6,837 nucleotides of DNA, taken from Rhodospirillales bacterium (GTDB lineage Bacteria; Pseudomonadota; Alphaproteobacteria; UBA828). Shown one piece after another: positions 4,568 to 6,837 of this stretch (its first letter is position 1; each line of letters opens with the position of its first letter). The position numbers and the translations under genes were made by a program. The stretch spans positions 1 to 6,837 of the forward strand of contig JAPOPO010000117.1 in assembly GCA_026712885.1 (NCBI GenBank), written 5' to 3'. The notes under the pieces are model-generated. The model was given only the letters and a program-made list of their open reading frames with translations. It was not told the DNA's origin and ran no database searches.

Positions 4568-6646
4568 ATGAAGCTGATCGGCGTCGATGTCGGCGGCACT
4601 TTCACCGACTTGATCATCACCGACAGCGAGACGCGCGAGAGCGCGATTCACAAGGTGCCCACCACGCCGGACGACCCATCGGAAGGAGCGGCGGAGGGCA
4701 TCGCCGCGCTTTGCGAGCGGAGCGGCACGGCGCCCGACGGCATCGCCCACGTCTTCCACGGCACCACGATCTCGACCAACGCGGTGCTCCAGTACGACGG
4801 CGCCGAGACCGGCATGATCACCTCGGCCGGCTATCGCGACATCATTCATATCGGCCGCCACCAGCGGCCCGAGAACTACTCGATCATGCAGGACATCCCG
4901 TGGCAGGCGCGCCCGCTGGTGCGCCGCCGCCATCGCCTCACCGTGAAGGAGCGGCGGGTGCCGCCGCAGGGCGAGGTGCTGGAGCCGCTGGACGAAGAGG
5001 GCGTGCGCCAGGCCGCACGGACGCTGCGCGACAAGGGAGTGGAGGCGGTCGCCATCTGCTTCCTCTTCGCCTACATCGACCCCACGCATGAGGAGCGCGC
5101 CCGGGCCATCGTGCTGGAGGAATGGCCCGAGGCCTTCGTCACCACCTCGGCCCGTGTCGCGCCACAGTTCCGCGAGTTCGAGCGCTTCACCACGGCGGCG
5201 ATGAACGCCTTCATCGGCCCCAAGGTGCGCAACTACGTGCGCCGCTTCGAGGACCGGCTGAAGCAGGCGGGAGTCGCGGGCGATCTCCACATCATGGGGT
5301 CGAACGGCGGCGTCGCGACTGCGGCGATGGTGGCGGACGTGCCGGTCATCACCCTAATGTCGGGGCCAGCCGCCGGCGTGCTGGGTGGTGCCTGGGCGGC
5401 GGAGCATTCCGGGCGCCGCCGCCTCATCACCTTCGACGTGGGCGGCACTAGCGCCGACATCGGCATCGTGATCGACGGCCGCTACAACGAAGCCACCGCG
5501 CGCGACACCTGGATCGGGGGCTACCCGGTGCTGGTGCCAATGATCGACATCACCACCATCGGCGCCGGCGGTGGCAGCATCGCGCGCACCGATGCCGGCG
5601 GCGCCTTCAAGGTGGGGCCGGAGAGCGCCGGTTCCGAGCCCGGCCCCGCCTGCTACGGCAGGGGCGGCGACGCGCCCACTGTCACCGACGCCAACCTCGT
5701 GCTCGGCCGGCTGGATGCGGACAACTTCCTCGGCGGCGAGATGACCCTCGTGCCCGATCGGTCCGACGAGGCGCTGACAGAGCTGGCGGAGGCGCTGGGT
5801 GTCGACAAGCTCGAGGCGGCCGAAGGCGTGCTCACCATCGTCAACGCCAACATGGCGAACGCCATCCGTTCCAAGACGGTGCAGAAGGGGCTCGACCCCC
5901 GTGACTTCTCGCTGGTCGCCTTCGGCGGCGCGGGGCCGCTCCACGGTGCCGAGGTGGCGGCGATGCTCGACGTGCCCGAGGTCGTGGTGCCGCCCCATCC
6001 CGGCATCACCTCTGCGGCGGGCCTGCTCACCACCGACCTCAAGTACGACCAGATCATGACCGCCTTCCAGGTCAAGGGCGCGGTCGATATCGGGCGGATC
6101 AACAGCGATTTCGCGCGCCTGAGCCGCGACCTCATGGCCCAGTACGGGGCCGCCGGCCTCGGCGCGGACCGGGTGGAGGAACGCCGCGCCGGCGACCTGC
6201 GCTACGTCGGCCAGGGCTACGAGTTGCGCGTCGCCTTCCCGGCGGGCGATTTGGACGAGGCCGGGCTGGAAGAGGTCTGGCAGGCCTTCCACGCCCTGCA
6301 CGAGCAGGAATACGGCCACTGCTTCACCGAGAGCCCTATCGAGATCGTGAACATCCGCATCACCGGCGTCGGCAGCATGCCCAAGATCGCGGCACCACCT
6401 TCGCCCGCCGGCGGCTCGCTGGCCGACGCGCGGGTCAAGACCGCGCGCTCGGTCTTCCGCGTGGACGGTGCGCTCGAGGGCTACGACACTGCGTTCTATC
6501 GGCGCGAATTGCTGCCGGTGGAGGAACCGTTCCCCGGCCCCGCGGTAATTTTGCAAACGGACGCGACCACCGTGGTGCCGCCCGGCTGGACGGTGCGCGT
6601 CGATGAGAGCGCGAACCTGATCCTGCGCCTGGGCGAGGAGGACTAG
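4568..6646 (+). CDS. hyuA: Hydantoinase/5-oxoprolinase family protein, subunit A
   Basis: Members of this family use ATP to open cyclic amides (N-methylhydantoin, 5-oxoproline) or to drive carboxylations (acetone or acetophenone carboxylase), working with a HyuB-type partner. The 692-residue protein is full length. Its N-terminal domain opens with IGVDVGGTFTD (4-14), an actin-like ATP phosphate loop, followed by HGTTISTNA (64-72) and FREFERFTTAAMNAF (201-215). The central hydantoinase A domain has GSNGG, LMSGPAAG (263-270), FDVGGTSADIG (289-299), IGAGGGSIA (331-339) and GPESAGSEPGPACYGRGG (350-367). Then come AFGGAGPLHG (451-460) and HPGITSAAGLL (477-487), and a C-terminal beta-rich part with the late DATTVVPPGW. 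It is soluble and cytosolic, with no signal peptide. hyuB follows after three bases, so the two form an operon. The substrate cannot be decided from motifs. Confidence 0.94.
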   Translation: MKLIGVDVGGTFTDLIITDSETRESAIHKVPTTPDDPSEGAAEGIAALCERSGTAPDGIAHVFHGTTISTNAVLQYDGAETGMITSAGYRDIIHIGRHQRPENYSIMQDIPWQARPLVRRRHRLTVKERRVPPQGEVLEPLDEEGVRQAARTLRDKGVEAVAICFLFAYIDPTHEERARAIVLEEWPEAFVTTSARVAPQFREFERFTTAAMNAFIGPKVRNYVRRFEDRLKQAGVAGDLHIMGSNGGVATAAMVADVPVITLMSGPAAGVLGGAWAAEHSGRRRLITFDVGGTSADIGIVIDGRYNEATARDTWIGGYPVLVPMIDITTIGAGGGSIARTDAGGAFKVGPESAGSEPGPACYGRGGDAPTVTDANLVLGRLDADNFLGGEMTLVPDRSDEALTELAEALGVDKLEAAEGVLTIVNANMANAIRSKTVQKGLDPRDFSLVAFGGAGPLHGAEVAAMLDVPEVVVPPHPGITSAAGLLTTDLKYDQIMTAFQVKGAVDIGRINSDFARLSRDLMAQYGAAGLGADRVEERRAGDLRYVGQGYELRVAFPAGDLDEAGLEEVWQAFHALHEQEYGHCFTESPIEIVNIRITGVGSMPKIAAPPSPAGGSLADARVKTARSVFRVDGALEGYDTAFYRRELLPVEEPFPGPAVILQTDATTVVPPGWTVRVDESANLILRLGEED
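6636..6641 (+). promoter_or_regulatory. Ribosome binding site of hyuB
   Basis: A perfect AGGAGG lies within the last codons of hyuA (Glu-Glu-Asp) and 8 bases before ATG 6650. It fixes the hyuB start and implies strong, coupled translation, in contrast to the weak site before hyuA. Confidence 0.8.
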
Positions 6647-6649
6647 ATC

Positions 6650-6837
6650 ATGGCTGACACGCCGAATATCCGCCCCATCGACGCGGTCACCGCCAGCGTG
6701 ATTCAGGGCGCGCTGGAGAACATCGCGGTCGAGATGGGCTGGAAGCTCATGCGCATGTCTTATTCCTCGATCATCCGCGAGTCCGAGGATTTCGGCGCCG
6801 CGATCATCGACCGCCACGGCCGCCAGCTCTGCGAATC
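6650..6837 (+). CDS. hyuB: Hydantoinase/5-oxoprolinase family protein, subunit B (5' end only)
   Basis: Only the first 62 codons are inside the window. The N-terminus reads DAVTASVIQGALENIAVEMG and then MRMSYSSIIRESEDFGAAII, the typical opening of hydantoinase B/oxoprolinase subunits: a helix with ENIAEEMG-like sequence, then S-x-x-I-R-E-x-x-D-F-A/G. The partner HyuA is encoded immediately upstream, and the two subunits would assemble into one ATP-dependent cyclic-amide hydrolase or carboxylase-like complex. The start ATG has a perfect upstream ribosome site. It lies in the same reading frame as hyuA, separated only by TAG and one codon. The family is normally over 500 residues long, so most of the gene is beyond the edge. 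Confidence 0.93.
   Translation, partial: MADTPNIRPIDAVTASVIQGALENIAVEMGWKLMRMSYSSIIRESEDFGAAIIDRHGRQLCE

Noticed and set aside
4384..4620. N-terminal extension of the flavoenzyme up to 4620
   Set aside because: The added residues lack family similarity and would overlap the start of hyuA. A ribosome site precedes ATG 4383, and MANERVPRWKRRAYNIASLR fits a normal family N-terminus.
3647..5290. A 547-codon open frame on the minus strand spanning the flavoenzyme and the 5' part of hyuA
   Set aside because: It is an out-of-frame shadow with Arg/Gly/His-rich translation and no family motifs. It covers two genes with clear family signatures, and GC-rich DNA opens such frames readily.
5354..6817. 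A 487-codon minus-strand open frame antisense to hyuA and hyuB
   Set aside because: Its translation is Asp/His/Arg/Val-rich, as expected opposite GC-rich coding sequence. The opposite strand carries the recognised HyuA and HyuB motifs.

Overview
The window is about 6.8 kb of very GC-rich, densely coding DNA with no RNA genes, mobile elements or CRISPR. It looks like chromosomal DNA of an alphaproteobacterium, possibly a metagenome-derived contig. The reasons are the GC-rich codon use, the alphaproteobacterial style of PyrF and PyrD, and a DUF1674/SDHAF4-type sequence, a family typical of Alphaproteobacteria and mitochondria. The assignment rests on recognised protein motifs; no search was run.

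Left half (1-3000): four enzymes of de novo pyrimidine synthesis lie together. The 3' part of pyrC (class I dihydroorotase) is followed after 2 bp by pyrD (class 2 dihydroorotate dehydrogenase). pyrD is interrupted by an in-frame TAG at codon 108, with the reading frame unchanged on either side. It has also lost its stop at the usual protein end, so it runs about 50 codons into the convergent pyrF. pyrF (OMP decarboxylase, minus strand) and pyrE (orotate phosphoribosyltransferase, plus strand) diverge from an 80 bp spacer. Together the four would cover carbamoyl-aspartate to UMP, except that pyrD as written cannot give a full-length enzyme.

Right half (3016-6837): a minus-strand FMN-dependent alpha-hydroxy-acid dehydrogenase converges on pyrE with a 15 bp gap. 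Its last ~66 residues are not part of the TIM barrel. They form an Ala-rich, then Gly/Pro-rich tail ending in the full conserved signature of the succinate dehydrogenase assembly factor SDHAF4 (DUF1674). This apparent fusion is the most notable feature of the window. A 184 bp divergent spacer holding several inverted repeats and weak promoter-like hexamers separates it from hyuA. hyuA encodes a hydantoinase/5-oxoprolinase family subunit A and is closely followed by hyuB (subunit B), which is cut by the window end.

The right-hand genes look catabolic: an amidohydrolase of the hydantoinase/oxoprolinase type beside a 2-hydroxy-acid oxidising flavoenzyme. Their substrates cannot be read from the sequence. 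No regulator gene is present.
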